NCBI GenBank assembly: GCA_910585905.1
Contig: CAJUID010000018.1
Coordinates: forward strand, 1 to 54,848
DNA length: 54,848 bases
DNA from: an uncultured Lachnospiraceae bacterium
GTDB taxonomy: Bacteria; Bacillota; Clostridia; Lachnospirales; Lachnospiraceae
Direction of reading: 5' to 3'
In this document: positions 1 through 8,660 of the stretch, one piece after another
Position numbering within the stretch: position 1 is the first letter of the stretch
How the letters are laid out: each line of letters begins with the position of its first letter
The notes under the pieces: model-generated
What the model saw: only the letters and a program-made list of their open reading frames with translations
Told to the model about the DNA's origin: nothing
Databases searched by the model: none
Position numbers and translations under genes: made by a program

Positions 1-50
1 CTAAAAAGAAGCTAAGTCATGCCCCGTTGCTTGCAGCGGGGTATTTGACT
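1..50 (+). repeat. Dispersed palindromic repeat, copy A (3' part)
   Basis: These 50 bases are identical to 35405-35454 and match the 3' ends of the copies at 8541-8654 and 28701-28934. The unit ends in a hairpin-forming segment in which CCCCG and CGGGG flank a short loop, followed by TATTTGACT. The copy is cut by the window edge, so its 5' part is unseen. It lies just beyond the stop codon of the first gene. Confidence 0.85.
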
Positions 51-112
51 TTTGTGTAAAATAGTAAATGCTGTTGCCCTGATGTGAAGTGTCCATTAGA
101 TTCCCTTTTAAA

Positions 113-2629
113 TTAGTTTGTGATATAGCTTACAAATTTATATCCTGCATCCTTAAACATTTTTTCGGCTCTTGTAATGGATACTGTGCTCTTGTGCCTT
201 GTAACCGGATCCATCCATGCAACAGTTGAGGAATTGTACTCCGTAATCAATACTGCATGGTTTGTATCCAGCATACCGATTACTGGCTTTTCTCCGCTGA
301 CAAAGTAAAGAACTTCGTCTAATGTACATCCTGTTAAGCTGACAGGCTGTTCTAGATAATTGCTTAACATGGACAAGATAGATTTCCCTTTAAGCTGGGA
401 TGTGGTAGTAGTTACTTGTGCGGCCTGCAAAAGCATTTGTGTGCAGGCTTTGATACTGGATGAAGTATCACTAGGATAATTAATATTGGATAGCTGCTTG
501 CTGATAAATTTGCCGCCACGTTCCCAAACAATATGGGAATTACTGTCCATAACAGCTCCCATCTGGTTATCTGCCATTATAATTGCTTTTTGCGCACTTG
601 TTGTAGAATCTGATATTTCACCTCCTGCATAGATATAGTATTTGATAGAATTTGCTATTTCTTCATTTGATAGATGAAGTGTTGTGTTTTCCGTTACCAT
701 TACGCATTTGGTAGAAATAACTTCTGGCTTATTTCCAATAATATATCCTGCTGGAAGGGAGATATATTTTTCTGTAAGCATCCTTTGGGTAATACGGGTT
801 GTCAAGTCAAAGGATTTTGCTTTTGTATTTTTCTGGTTCATAATGGTGTCGTCTGAAGCACTGACAAATTTTCCATTTTTTTTCTGTGTCCTTTTTAAAT
901 GTATTACATTATCTTCAATGGTAGCTCCTGTAACATAACGATTTTTTACATTATATTTCCGCAAAATATTACCTTTGCAGTCTGAAATAACAAGTCGGCA
1001 GGCTGGGTAAATAATATCGCCAGTGGTAGATTCATGGATATCTTTATTTTTTACAAAGCCATATACAAGGTTTGCATCAATTGTCCCGATTACAACAATG
1101 CTTTGGCCGCTAGGAGCTTTTACAGTCATCTTTTTTGAGGTATCTAGGTCTAAAATGGTAAGTTGGTTTGCTTTACCATTTGAGTCTGCATTGGACCATA
1201 TAAAGCATTTTGCCTTTTCCAACATAGAGAAATGGTCTCTAGAGGCATGTTCTGTTAATATGTCATAGCGTTTGGAAGACATATTGTAAGCATAGACAAT
1301 ATTATTTAATGAGAAATAGAAAATATTCTTATCATTTACATAAGAAAAATCTCCTAAATCTTCCTTAAGTTGTTGGTAGGTTGTGGTTAATGGAATGTAC
1401 ACCCGCTCGGTAATCCTATTATCTTTGGCACTATAATCATACAATAGGATCCCGACTCTTCCTTCATAATCACCACAGTTCATATATCCATACAAAATAA
1501 AACTAATATTTCCATTGTCACTAACTTTTAGTATTTTTATATTATGCTGGTCATAATTTTCCCTCAGGTAATCTTTTGAATTTTGTGCAAAAGAAAACAC
1601 AGAGGTTAATTTATGAGATTTTAAATCATAATACCAGAGGCTGCCATTCCGCACAAATGCAAATTTATCATTGGATTCGCTGGCAGTTATATCCAGGTCA
1701 GTTTCATTGGATACGCCGATTTTAAATTCGCTTCTTTTTAAGGAAATTAAATTCGGGTCAAAAAATGATTCCATTCTGCGGTTAAATGCCAAAAGATAAA
1801 TCCGGTTGCCGGAGTAACGTACACGGTAAAATTCCTTTACATGGTATGTTTCTAATCCAGAGTCCGTTTCCGCCTGCACATAGTAATCTAATGATATGGC
1901 TGAAGTTTCTATATTAATCTCGCGGATGGTCGGGATTACCTCGGTTAGCTTTTTGGGATTTAGCTTTTTCCAGGTAATCAAGCTTTTGCTAGAGTGAATA
2001 TTTACATTTGCAAAAGTGGAATCATCATTTGTGTTTGCTTCCAGATATGGGGAGATATTAAAGTCTCCCTTGCCAAAGGTGGCATTGTGGAAGTTATTTA
2101 CAAAGTCTAATTTCTCTTTCAAAAAAAAGTCACTGCCATAATATTTAATTCTTGTATAAAAGTGAATTTTTTTACTATAACTTGTTGTAAGGGTAATTTG
2201 AAATCCGTACTCGACACTAGAATCTAGTGTCTGATTTATTTTAATCAGGGCAGTGCGGTATTTCTTCTCTGTATCAAATGCAGAGAGGGAATCTTTTTCA
2301 ATAATTTTACTGTTGGAAATATCCCTTAGTTTATATTCTAGTTTTTTTATTTTTGATTCATTCTGCATAATCTTGACAGTAAATGCCTTTTTCGTATCAA
2401 GCGGTGTTATTGATTCGCGTACTTTTCCGCTGTCCATTTCACTGCTGTATCCATGCAGGGTGTTGATTGTATAATTCCCTACCTGTAGATAGAGAATTGG
2501 AAATGTGGAAGCCTGCAGGCTGGTGGCAGTAGTAGTTACTGCTGAGATTTCAGGTATTGACTGTCCAAATAGAAATAGGGAAACAGCAAACACAAAAAAC
2601 ATAAATATCAATTTAGACAAATATTTCAA
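113..2629 (-). CDS. Membrane-anchored protein with propeller-like middle and C39-peptidase-like C-terminus
   Basis: A protein of about 838 residues. The start is probably TTG at 2629, because a perfect AGGAGG (2636-2641) lies six bases upstream of it; an in-frame TTG at 2650 has no such site. One hydrophobic segment (about residues 4-24) would act as a signal anchor, leaving the rest outside the cell. The middle has repeated short beta-like motifs of the type 'NGSLWYYDLKSHKLTSV', suggesting a propeller or other all-beta fold. The last 112 residues resemble C39-like (papain-fold) peptidases: Cys729 in KACTQML, His791 in TNHAVLITEY and Asp807 in AWMDP form a plausible triad. Substrate and role are unknown. 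It is divergent from the gene at 2832. The peptidase-like call is moderate; the propeller is only a guess from composition. Confidence 0.7.
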   Translation of the reverse strand: MKYLSKLIFMFFVFAVSLFLFGQSIPEISAVTTTATSLQASTFPILYLQVGNYTINTLHGYSSEMDSGKVRESITPLDTKKAFTVKIMQNESKIKKLEYKLRDISNSKIIEKDSLSAFDTEKKYRTALIKINQTLDSSVEYGFQITLTTSYSKKIHFYTRIKYYGSDFFLKEKLDFVNNFHNATFGKGDFNISPYLEANTNDDSTFANVNIHSSKSLITWKKLNPKKLTEVIPTIREINIETSAISLDYYVQAETDSGLETYHVKEFYRVRYSGNRIYLLAFNRRMESFFDPNLISLKRSEFKIGVSNETDLDITASESNDKFAFVRNGSLWYYDLKSHKLTSVFSFAQNSKDYLRENYDQHNIKILKVSDNGNISFILYGYMNCGDYEGRVGILLYDYSAKDNRITERVYIPLTTTYQQLKEDLGDFSYVNDKNIFYFSLNNIVYAYNMSSKRYDILTEHASRDHFSMLEKAKCFIWSNADSNGKANQLTILDLDTSKKMTVKAPSGQSIVVIGTIDANLVYGFVKNKDIHESTTGDIIYPACRLVISDCKGNILRKYNVKNRYVTGATIEDNVIHLKRTQKKNGKFVSASDDTIMNQKNTKAKSFDLTTRITQRMLTEKYISLPAGYIIGNKPEVISTKCVMVTENTTLHLSNEEIANSIKYYIYAGGEISDSTTSAQKAIIMADNQMGAVMDSNSHIVWERGGKFISKQLSNINYPSDTSSSIKACTQMLLQAAQVTTTTSQLKGKSILSMLSNYLEQPVSLTGCTLDEVLYFVSGEKPVIGMLDTNHAVLITEYNSSTVAWMDPVTRHKSTVSITRAEKMFKDAGYKFVSYITN

Positions 2630-2773
2630 AATAATCCTCCTATAGGGCAATATAAAATAGGGGCCCAGTGTTTTAATTATATTTTACTACACTTGTATTA
2701 CTTCGTTTTTCAAAAATTTTGATGTGATATATACAATGGTTTATATTGATGTATTTCCATATAAACATGTTTT

Positions 2774-2796
2774 AACGTTAAGTAAAGAGTAACGTT
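2774..2796. promoter_or_regulatory. Inverted repeat, possible operator
   Basis: AACGTTA and its exact complement TAACGTT are separated by 9 bases, just upstream of the gene starting at 2832 and in the divergent gap with the gene ending at 2629. A TATAGT-like -10 follows at about 2806-2811. The layout is that of an operator at a promoter; which protein binds is unknown. Confidence 0.35.
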
Positions 2797-2831
2797 CTAA
2801 TACAGTATAGTGTTTCTAAAAGAAAAAGGCA

Positions 2832-3293
2832 ATGTATGAAGGAACATTTTTAAGAAAATGTCATAAACTGATATACAGAGATGGAAAATTCATGTGCAGA
2901 AATGGGGGAAGTTTATTGATGAAAAAATGTTTATATCCAAAGGGAAATTGTTTGACATTTCCAATGGAGCTGACACATGTACAAAACGATAGTTTTCCAG
3001 TAGATAATAAATACTTATATCCCGTTGAAGTAAAAGAAATCCAGTATGAGGTGGAAGACCAATGTGACCGGATGGAATATGACGGGAGCCTGATGTATGA
3101 TGAGTATCCTGATAAAATATCGGTGGAGGCAATGGCTACAAATATCTGCAATAAGGCGAAATGTGGACATAAAGAGGAAATCAGTAACCGCTGGATGAGG
3201 GCACTGGTACAGATGATGCTTTGCAATGAGATGTCTTACCGCAGGGAACGGCGCAAATGCCATAAAAAGAATATGGGAAAATGTATGGATTAG
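2832..3293 (+). CDS. Small Cys-rich protein of unknown function
   Basis: This is a 153-residue protein that I do not recognise. It contains ten cysteines spread along its length (for example KCHK, MCRN, KCLY, NCLT, KCGH), no signal peptide and no membrane segment, and a basic C-terminus. The cysteine number suggests metal binding or a disulfide-rich fold, but no standard zinc-finger spacing is evident. A weak purine-rich ribosome site (AAAAGGCA) sits directly before the ATG. The gene lies alone on the plus strand between two minus-strand genes, and its stop codon overlaps that of the convergent gene at 3290. An operator-like inverted repeat lies just upstream. Confidence 0.6.
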   Translation: MYEGTFLRKCHKLIYRDGKFMCRNGGSLLMKKCLYPKGNCLTFPMELTHVQNDSFPVDNKYLYPVEVKEIQYEVEDQCDRMEYDGSLMYDEYPDKISVEAMATNICNKAKCGHKEEISNRWMRALVQMMLCNEMSYRRERRKCHKKNMGKCMD

Positions 3294-3685
3294 AAGTCAT
3301 ACTGAATAAAAGGACTGCCAAAATAGACATGCGTTTTTGTGATGGCTGCCTGTAAATTATAATTTTTGTTTGTTATTTTCGTTTCCCGTTGCTGGATAAC
3401 TGGGCTATAGAAATATAAATCAGTATAGTTCTTTTCTATTTGGCAGGAAACTAGGCATATATCAGGATCATATTCTTTTAATAAGGCATAAATACTATTT
3501 TTATCTGGAGGAACCTGCAGGTTACTATTTGCTATTGACTGAAATGCAGGGATTGCTTTTTGTGGTGCAGAAAAGATGTGGCTGTTTATTAGCTGCATAA
3601 AGAGAAAAAGCCAACAGATCATTGCCAGACACAGTGTTATATAAAATAATAAAGATGAATTGTGTTTCAAAATTATTTTTTTCAT
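3290..3685 (-). CDS. Small single-pass membrane protein of unknown function
   Basis: This 131-residue protein has one N-terminal hydrophobic helix (about residues 13-33, LLFYITLCLAMICWLFLFMQ) after a short basic stretch, then about 95 polar residues predicted to lie outside the cell. No family is recognised. The ribosome site AAAGGA lies upstream of the ATG. Its 3' end overlaps the convergent gene at 2832-3293 by the stop codons. It has a basic N-terminus and no lipobox, so a signal anchor is more likely than a cleaved or lipidated signal. Confidence 0.55.
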   Translation of the reverse strand: MKKIILKHNSSLLFYITLCLAMICWLFLFMQLINSHIFSAPQKAIPAFQSIANSNLQVPPDKNSIYALLKEYDPDICLVSCQIEKNYTDLYFYSPVIQQRETKITNKNYNLQAAITKTHVYFGSPFIQYDF

Positions 3686-3869
3686 GATGACATTTCCTTT
3701 CTAATACTTCAGAAGTTAAGTCAAGCAACGATGCGAGATTTAATAGCCGAAGCAATAAATATGGTTATGTCATCATTTTTACCAGTTATGGATATATTTA
3801 TACTTATACTTATAAGCTGATCTAATTTGATTTCGATTATTTGTCTTTCTTGTATAATTGGCTTTACTT

Positions 3870-4709
3870 TTATAGCAATAGCTGTTGGTAGATTTCTCTC
3901 TTTGGGACACCACGGTCTTTCGCGACTTCTTTCATAGCATCTTTTTTGCTGAGTCCCTTTGAGAGGTATTGTTCCATATGTTCTGGTATCGTAAGAGTTT
4001 CCCATTTTTCTTGTTTTTTGGCATTTAATTCTTCTTTGGAAATTCCTTCTATTACCAGAACATATTCTCCTTTTGGGGTTATTTCCTGATAATATGAAAT
4101 CGCCGAAGAAAGGGTAGTCTGATCTGCTGTTTCATGGATTTTTGTTAATTCCCTGCATATAGTAATGCTTCGTTCCCCAAGGGCGTCATAGAGCTCTTTA
4201 AGAGTTGCTTTTAGGTGATGTGGGGCTTCATAGAGAATAATGGTGCGTGTCTCTGTTTTTATTGATTCTAAGATATTTTTGCGTTCCTTTTTGTCATGTG
4301 GGAGAAAAGCTTCAAAAGCAAATCTTCTAGTAGGAAGGCCCGATAGTGTTAATGCGGTAACGCATGCGCAGGCGCCTGGAAGGGAAGTAACTGGAATACC
4401 AGCGGCATATGCCTGTTTTACAATTTCTTCGCCGGGATCTGAAATACCAGGGGTTCCGGCATCAGTTACCAGGGCAATATTTGAGCCATCTGTCATTTTT
4501 TGCACCAGGTAGGCAGCTTTATCAATTTTATTATATTCGTGATAACTTGTCATGGGAGTTTTGATTTCAAAATGATTGAGAAGTTTAATGGTATTGCGTG
4601 TATCTTCCGCGGCAATTAAATCCACTTCTTTTAATGTACGGATTACGCGGAGTGTGATATCTTCCAGGTTTCCGATTGGGGTTGCACATAAATATAACAT
4701 TCCTGCCAT
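3870..4709 (-). CDS. rsmI: 16S rRNA (cytidine1402-2'-O)-methyltransferase
   Basis: RsmI 2'-O-methylates C1402 in the decoding centre of 16S rRNA using S-adenosylmethionine. The 279-residue length fits the family. The N-terminus has the tetrapyrrole-methylase-fold signature LYLCATPIGNLEDIT (residues 5-19), followed by AEDTRNT and LVTDAGTPGISDPG, which are hallmark RsmI motifs; the C-terminal segment KDAMKEVAKDRGVPKREIY is also typical. AGAGG precedes the ATG. It is the last gene of the minus-strand housekeeping run, 17 bases after trmN6, so the two are probably translated from one transcript. No clear hairpin terminator was seen after its stop. Confidence 0.95.
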   Translation of the reverse strand: MAGMLYLCATPIGNLEDITLRVIRTLKEVDLIAAEDTRNTIKLLNHFEIKTPMTSYHEYNKIDKAAYLVQKMTDGSNIALVTDAGTPGISDPGEEIVKQAYAAGIPVTSLPGACACVTALTLSGLPTRRFAFEAFLPHDKKERKNILESIKTETRTIILYEAPHHLKATLKELYDALGERSITICRELTKIHETADQTTLSSAISYYQEITPKGEYVLVIEGISKEELNAKKQEKWETLTIPEHMEQYLSKGLSKKDAMKEVAKDRGVPKREIYQQLLL

Positions 4710-4726
4710 TGTAATCCTCTTTTCTG

Positions 4727-5482
4727 TTAAAATCCATAAATATCTAAAAGCTGGTCGGTGTATTCGTTTGGGTTTTTATAAACAATAATAGGCGGCTCTA
4801 TTTTTATCATAGGGTTGCCGTCTAAAACTGCTTCAATTAATACCATGTTTGGCTCTTTGTCAATATATGGGTGGACAAAACGCATTCGTTTAGGTTCCAG
4901 CCGATATTTCATCATTTGCTTGAATATTTCTGCCAATCGGAAAGGTCGGTGAACCATAAATAGGCTTTTTTTGGGTTTAAGTATGTTTGCACTTTCTCGT
5001 ACCACATCCTCCAGAGTACAGAGTATTTCATGGCGGGCAATTGCTTTTGGCAGTGCAGGATTTTTTAACCCATGTTTATCAATCATATAAGGCGGGTTTG
5101 TGACTATGGCATCAAAGGAATGTTTTCCATAAATGGAGGAAGCCTCGGCAATATTTCCGGCGGTAATATGGATTTTTTCTTGTAGATTGTTGTAAGCTAT
5201 GCTCCGTTTTGCCATATCACAGCTTTCTTCCTGAATTTCAAGTGCTTCAAAAAAGCCTGCTTCGGTTTTGGCTGATAGCAGAATAGGGAGGATGCCGGTT
5301 CCGGTTCCCAAGTCTAAAACATGGGAACCCTTTTTTATCTCAGCAAAATGGGATAGAAGAACCGCATCCATTCCAAAACAAAATTTTTCTGGATTTTGTA
5401 TTATTTTATATCCATTTCTCTGCAAATCATCAAGACGTTCACCGGGACGGAGGTAGTTTATCTTATCTATTTTTTCATTCAT
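4727..5482 (-). CDS. trmN6: tRNA1(Val) (adenine37-N6)-methyltransferase family protein
   Basis: A class I S-adenosylmethionine-dependent methyltransferase of 251 residues. The SAM-binding loop is VLDLGTGTGILPILL (about residues 56-70) and the catalytic NPPY motif of adenine-N6 methyltransferases is in IVTNPPYM. This combination and the N-terminal 'RPGERLDDLQ..GYKIIQ' match the TrmN6 (YfiC/YabB) family. In Firmicutes this gene normally stands next to rsmI, as here (17-base gap). The exact substrate is inferred from the family. The ribosome site is weak (GGATAAC), consistent with translation within an operon from ricT 67 bases upstream. Confidence 0.88.
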   Translation of the reverse strand: MNEKIDKINYLRPGERLDDLQRNGYKIIQNPEKFCFGMDAVLLSHFAEIKKGSHVLDLGTGTGILPILLSAKTEAGFFEALEIQEESCDMAKRSIAYNNLQEKIHITAGNIAEASSIYGKHSFDAIVTNPPYMIDKHGLKNPALPKAIARHEILCTLEDVVRESANILKPKKSLFMVHRPFRLAEIFKQMMKYRLEPKRMRFVHPYIDKEPNMVLIEAVLDGNPMIKIEPPIIVYKNPNEYTDQLLDIYGF

Positions 5483-5549
5483 ATTTTCTTTTTGTTATCC
5501 TTTAAGCCGTATTTTGCTGTGGTTTAAGTTGTCATAATTGTTGGTTGAT

Positions 5550-6782
5550 TTATGTGTGGCTCCGGCCGTTATTTTTGCCAAAGCTCCGCCCACTGCTGCT
5601 GTGGTAGCTGCTTTTACCGCTGCGGTTAGAATTGAAATGTGTATTACTACGGTGTGTTGAACTATTTGCACCATTCTGGTTGTGATGGTTGTTATACGTT
5701 TTTTTGTGGTATTTTTTTGGTTCTTCTTCACCACTTGGGCGGCGGTAATCCTTTTTGGAGTCATTTGTATTATAGGAGCGTGTGTTATTTTTATTGTAAG
5801 AACGTTTTCCACGGTTGTCATTATTATATTTATTAGGAGTAGAAGTTTCTTCTGCAGAAATATCTTCCAAATCTTCTTTTTCTAATTTCTCCAATTCGCG
5901 CAATGCATTTTCATCTAGTTCTTCATCTGGAAGGACTGGTGCGATTGGAGCATTTGCCGGGCGGCTTCCATTTTCAAATTGCAGTTCGTTGACGGAATAT
6001 TCACGCACTTCTTTTTCGTCGTTGTCGTGTGTCAGAAGGACTTTGACGCGTTGCTTTAAGACACTGACGCTCTGGACTTCTCCACGGTATCCTTCAGTGG
6101 TTGTTACTTTTGCACCAATATGGGGAAGTGTGCTGTTAAGATATTCGTATGCTTCTTCCTCATTTTTTAGACAGCACATCAGACGCCCACATACGCCAGA
6201 AATTTTAGCTGGATTTAGGGAGAGGTTCTGTTCTTTTGCCATCTTAATTGAAACTGGTGCAAAGTCAGAGAGATAAGAATGGCAGCAGAGCGGACGTCCA
6301 CATATAGCAATTCCGCCAATCATTTTTGTTTCATCTCTGACACCAATTTGGCGGAGCTCAATTCGGGTACGGAAAACGGAGGCTAAGTCCTTTACAAGTT
6401 CACGGAAGTCTATCCGCCCATCAGCTGTAAAGTAAAAAAGTAATTTATTGCGGTCAAAGGTATATTCGGAATCAATTAATTTCATACCAAGCTGGTGCTT
6501 TTTTATTTTATTGAGGCAGATATAAAACGCTTCTTTTTCCCGTTCTTCATTTTCTGCGTTCATTGCATCATCATCAGGTGTGGCAATACGCATAACGGGT
6601 TTTAAAGGCTGTACGACTTTGTCGTCTTCAATCTCCCTTGGGGGGAGGACAACCGTTCCATATTCTACTCCTCTTGCGGTTTCGACAATGACATGGTCGC
6701 CTTTTTCGATTTCCATTCCAATCGGGTCAAAGTAGTAAACTTTCCCTGATTTTCTAAAACGAACTCCTATAATTAGTGTCAT
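5550..6782 (-). CDS. ricT: RicT/PSP1-domain protein (YaaT family)
   Basis: A 410-residue member of the PSP1 family. In Bacillus, RicT (YaaT) works with RicA and RicF in an Fe-S complex needed for RNase Y specificity, sporulation and competence. The conserved cysteine motifs are visible: ICGRPLCCHSYL and VCGRLMCCLKNE, about residues 160-210. The core ends near residue 290. It is followed by about 110 residues of low-complexity sequence rich in Asn, Ser, His, Lys and Arg, which is longer and more basic than in typical homologues and could bind RNA. The gene sits between holB and trmN6, the usual Firmicutes order. Confidence 0.9.
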   Translation of the reverse strand: MTLIIGVRFRKSGKVYYFDPIGMEIEKGDHVIVETARGVEYGTVVLPPREIEDDKVVQPLKPVMRIATPDDDAMNAENEEREKEAFYICLNKIKKHQLGMKLIDSEYTFDRNKLLFYFTADGRIDFRELVKDLASVFRTRIELRQIGVRDETKMIGGIAICGRPLCCHSYLSDFAPVSIKMAKEQNLSLNPAKISGVCGRLMCCLKNEEEAYEYLNSTLPHIGAKVTTTEGYRGEVQSVSVLKQRVKVLLTHDNDEKEVREYSVNELQFENGSRPANAPIAPVLPDEELDENALRELEKLEKEDLEDISAEETSTPNKYNNDNRGKRSYNKNNTRSYNTNDSKKDYRRPSGEEEPKKYHKKTYNNHHNQNGANSSTHRSNTHFNSNRSGKSSYHSSSGRSFGKNNGRSHT

Positions 6783-6852
6783 AATTAGCTAAATCCTTTC
6801 TGTAGCTGCAGAAAATGGCAGTCTATATTGCTGCTCTAACAGTATTTTGCAG

Positions 6853-7842
6853 CTACTCTTTAATCGTCAAGAGTAGCAATCCAATTGCTGTATCAAAATT
6901 GACATTTGCATTTAAGCGCATTTTTGCCTTATCAATTGCCTTGATAATTTTTTCAATATCTGCATAGTTCCGTATGCTGGCCTGTCTGGAAATTGCTTTA
7001 TATTCATTGCGGTAGAGAAGAAGGTTGGCATCCTTTGTCACTTTAAACATCAGGACATCACGATACCATAAAAGCATAAGATCAAGATATTCGCTAATCT
7101 TTCCTTTGTGCTGTGAAAGGTCTTTTATTATTGCCATAATATCTGGAATATCCATTTCATCAATTTTTTTCAGAAGTCGAAGTGTATCTTCTTTCATTTC
7201 AGAAAAATCATCCGAGGTCGCAAAGTGAATTGCTTTTCCTACGTTTCCCTGACAGAATCCGGCAGCAATCTTAGCTTGTTCTGGTTCCATCTGCAGGTTT
7301 TTCATTAGATACTGGGTGATTTCTTCTTGCCGCAATGGTTCTGTATTTAAGACGATACAGCGTGATATAATTGTCTGTAGCAGATTTTGGGAATTTTCTG
7401 TCAAAAGAAGAATAGTCGCATATTCCGGCGGTTCTTCCATTGTCTTAAGGAGAGCATTTTGCGCCTGCTCTGTCATTTTATTAGCATGGGGAATGATATA
7501 TATTTTATGTGTGCTGCTGTATGGTTTTATGGTGATATCATTAATAAGCTGGCTGCGGATATCATCAATTCCAATACTTGCTTTTTCGTGTGATATAAAA
7601 CGTACATCAGGATGGTTGCCGGAATCGGCTTGTAGGCAGGATTTACATTTACCACAAGCATCTCCCTGTTCTGTCCTATTTTCGCAGAGAAGAGTTTTTG
7701 TAAGCGCGGAAGCTAAAAGCCTCCTGCCGGAGCCAGTTTCACCATTAATAATATACGCATGGGAAAGGCTTCCTTTTTTTATACTTTCTTGTAGATGTTT
7801 TTTTATCTGGTCTTGTCCAATAATATCTTTAAAATTAGCCAT
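6853..7842 (-). CDS. holB: DNA polymerase III delta' subunit
   Basis: Clamp-loader subunit of the replicative polymerase. The protein of about 329 residues starts with the typical FKDIIGQDQIKKHL, has a P-loop-like GETGSGRR in place of a canonical GKT (delta' normally does not hydrolyse ATP) and the four-cysteine zinc module CENRTEQGDACGKCKSC. The start is placed at ATG 7842, five bases after GGAGG; an upstream in-frame ATG at 7854 overlaps that ribosome site and is unlikely. The 5' leader is a three-hairpin repeat (7848-7973) that also occurs before nadE, and the GGAGG is part of it. It is followed by ricT 70 bases downstream. Confidence 0.93.
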   Translation of the reverse strand: MANFKDIIGQDQIKKHLQESIKKGSLSHAYIINGETGSGRRLLASALTKTLLCENRTEQGDACGKCKSCLQADSGNHPDVRFISHEKASIGIDDIRSQLINDITIKPYSSTHKIYIIPHANKMTEQAQNALLKTMEEPPEYATILLLTENSQNLLQTIISRCIVLNTEPLRQEEITQYLMKNLQMEPEQAKIAAGFCQGNVGKAIHFATSDDFSEMKEDTLRLLKKIDEMDIPDIMAIIKDLSQHKGKISEYLDLMLLWYRDVLMFKVTKDANLLLYRNEYKAISRQASIRNYADIEKIIKAIDKAKMRLNANVNFDTAIGLLLLTIKE

Positions 7843-7847
7843 AATAC

Positions 7848-7973
7848 CCTCCATGCCGCCTTTGGCGGCTCAAATAGCGATGAAAAATGCTGATTTTGCA
7901 TTTTTCCTGTGTGAAATTTAATATATCTTAGGTAGCTTTTTTGCTGCCTTAGATATATTAAATTTCACACTAT
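7848..7973 (-). repeat. Three-hairpin leader repeat, copy 1 (before holB)
   Basis: Read on the minus strand, this 126-base segment folds into three successive hairpins. The first has a 28-bp stem with two mismatches and an A6 loop (about 7911-7971), the second has stem GAAAAATGC/GCATTTTTC, and the third has GCCGCC-AAA-GGCGGC. They are followed at once by ATGGAGG, the holB ribosome site. A second copy at 25513-25635 stands in the same position before nadE. Stems are conserved while the loop of the second hairpin varies (AAAATCA versus AAAACCA). It could be a mobile repeat, a cis-regulatory leader, or both. Confidence 0.85.
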
Positions 7974-8053
7974 CTCCTTTACACTTCTGCGTAAAATGAC
8001 TACGCTGATGCCCTAAAAAGCTGATGTTCTAATTGACAAAATATAGGCAGGAA

Positions 8054-8494
8054 TTAAGTAAGAATATCCAGAATTAAGCCGCGGATTTCATCAATTTTGC
8101 TTAATATAGCGATATGGTCTTTTTCTTCACGCAAAAGTTCCTCTGCCAGTTCATCTAGCGTATGGTTAATTTGCCGAATAATACCATATACTCGGTGGCG
8201 GCCTTTGCGGTCAAGAAAATTTTCCCTGCTGAATTCATGTGAGTGGGTTGCTATTTCATTCATAAATTCCTGGATTAGTTTGCGATATTGCTTCATGTCG
8301 CGGACATCCATTTTTTTGCCGAGGCGGTTGCCCTGTTGTATGATTTCTTCCATCATAAAGGAGAGCTGTGCTTGTAATTCATTTTCCTCTAAACTGCTTA
8401 AGAGAGCAAAACGAAAGGATCCATCCGCTTCGGTTGTGGGAGCTTTTTGTCCCATCTGCTGGAGCTGTTGTAAATTGTTTATTTTTAAATCCAA
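8054..8494 (-). CDS. yaaR: YaaR family protein (DUF327)
   Basis: A 146-residue, mostly helical cytosolic protein. Residues about 30-146 contain the DUF327 pattern (FRFALLSSLEENELQAQLSFM, IQQGNRLGKKMDVRDMKQYRKLIQEFM and NHTLDELAEELL). The function is not established; the gene is conserved between tmk and holB in Firmicutes, exactly as here. The start is TTG at 8494, with GGGGG about nine bases upstream. The 8495-8660 gap to tmk holds a copy of the dispersed palindromic repeat, and the 199-base gap to holB holds the three-hairpin leader. Confidence 0.88.
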   Translation of the reverse strand: MDLKINNLQQLQQMGQKAPTTEADGSFRFALLSSLEENELQAQLSFMMEEIIQQGNRLGKKMDVRDMKQYRKLIQEFMNEIATHSHEFSRENFLDRKGRHRVYGIIRQINHTLDELAEELLREEKDHIAILSKIDEIRGLILDILT

Positions 8495-8540
8495 GGCCGC
8501 ATTCCCCCTTTTCTATCTATCAAAATAACCGCAGGTTTTA

Positions 8541-8654
8541 ATTCTCGCGTATGCAACGAGCCAAATGCAAGTTAGCTTTCATTTGGCGACTGCGCGCGGG
8601 TCAAATACCCCACCCCTTGGCAAGTTCCGTTGCTCTGCAGCGGGGTATTTGACT
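8541..8654 (+). repeat. Dispersed palindromic repeat, copy B
   Basis: This 114-base copy begins ATTCTCGCGTATGCAACGAG and ends CGGGGTATTTGACT. It has the inner inverted pair TCAAATACCCC and GGGGTATTTGA, and the 5' pair GAGCCAAATGC and GCATTTGGCG. It lies between tmk and yaaR on the strand opposite to those genes, in the same orientation as the five other copies in the window. Confidence 0.85.
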
Positions 8655-8660
8655 TGTTTT

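Noticed and set aside
3731..3820. Plus-strand 29-residue hydrophobic peptide, with a continuing frame after the stop
   Set aside because: No clear ribosome site, AT-rich repeated TTATAC sequence, and both strands are open here; composition explains it better than a gene.
5495..5821. Minus-strand open frame with Thr/Ile-rich sequence
   Set aside because: It is a different frame of the low-complexity tail of ricT; the Thr runs come from AAC/CAC-rich codons read out of frame.
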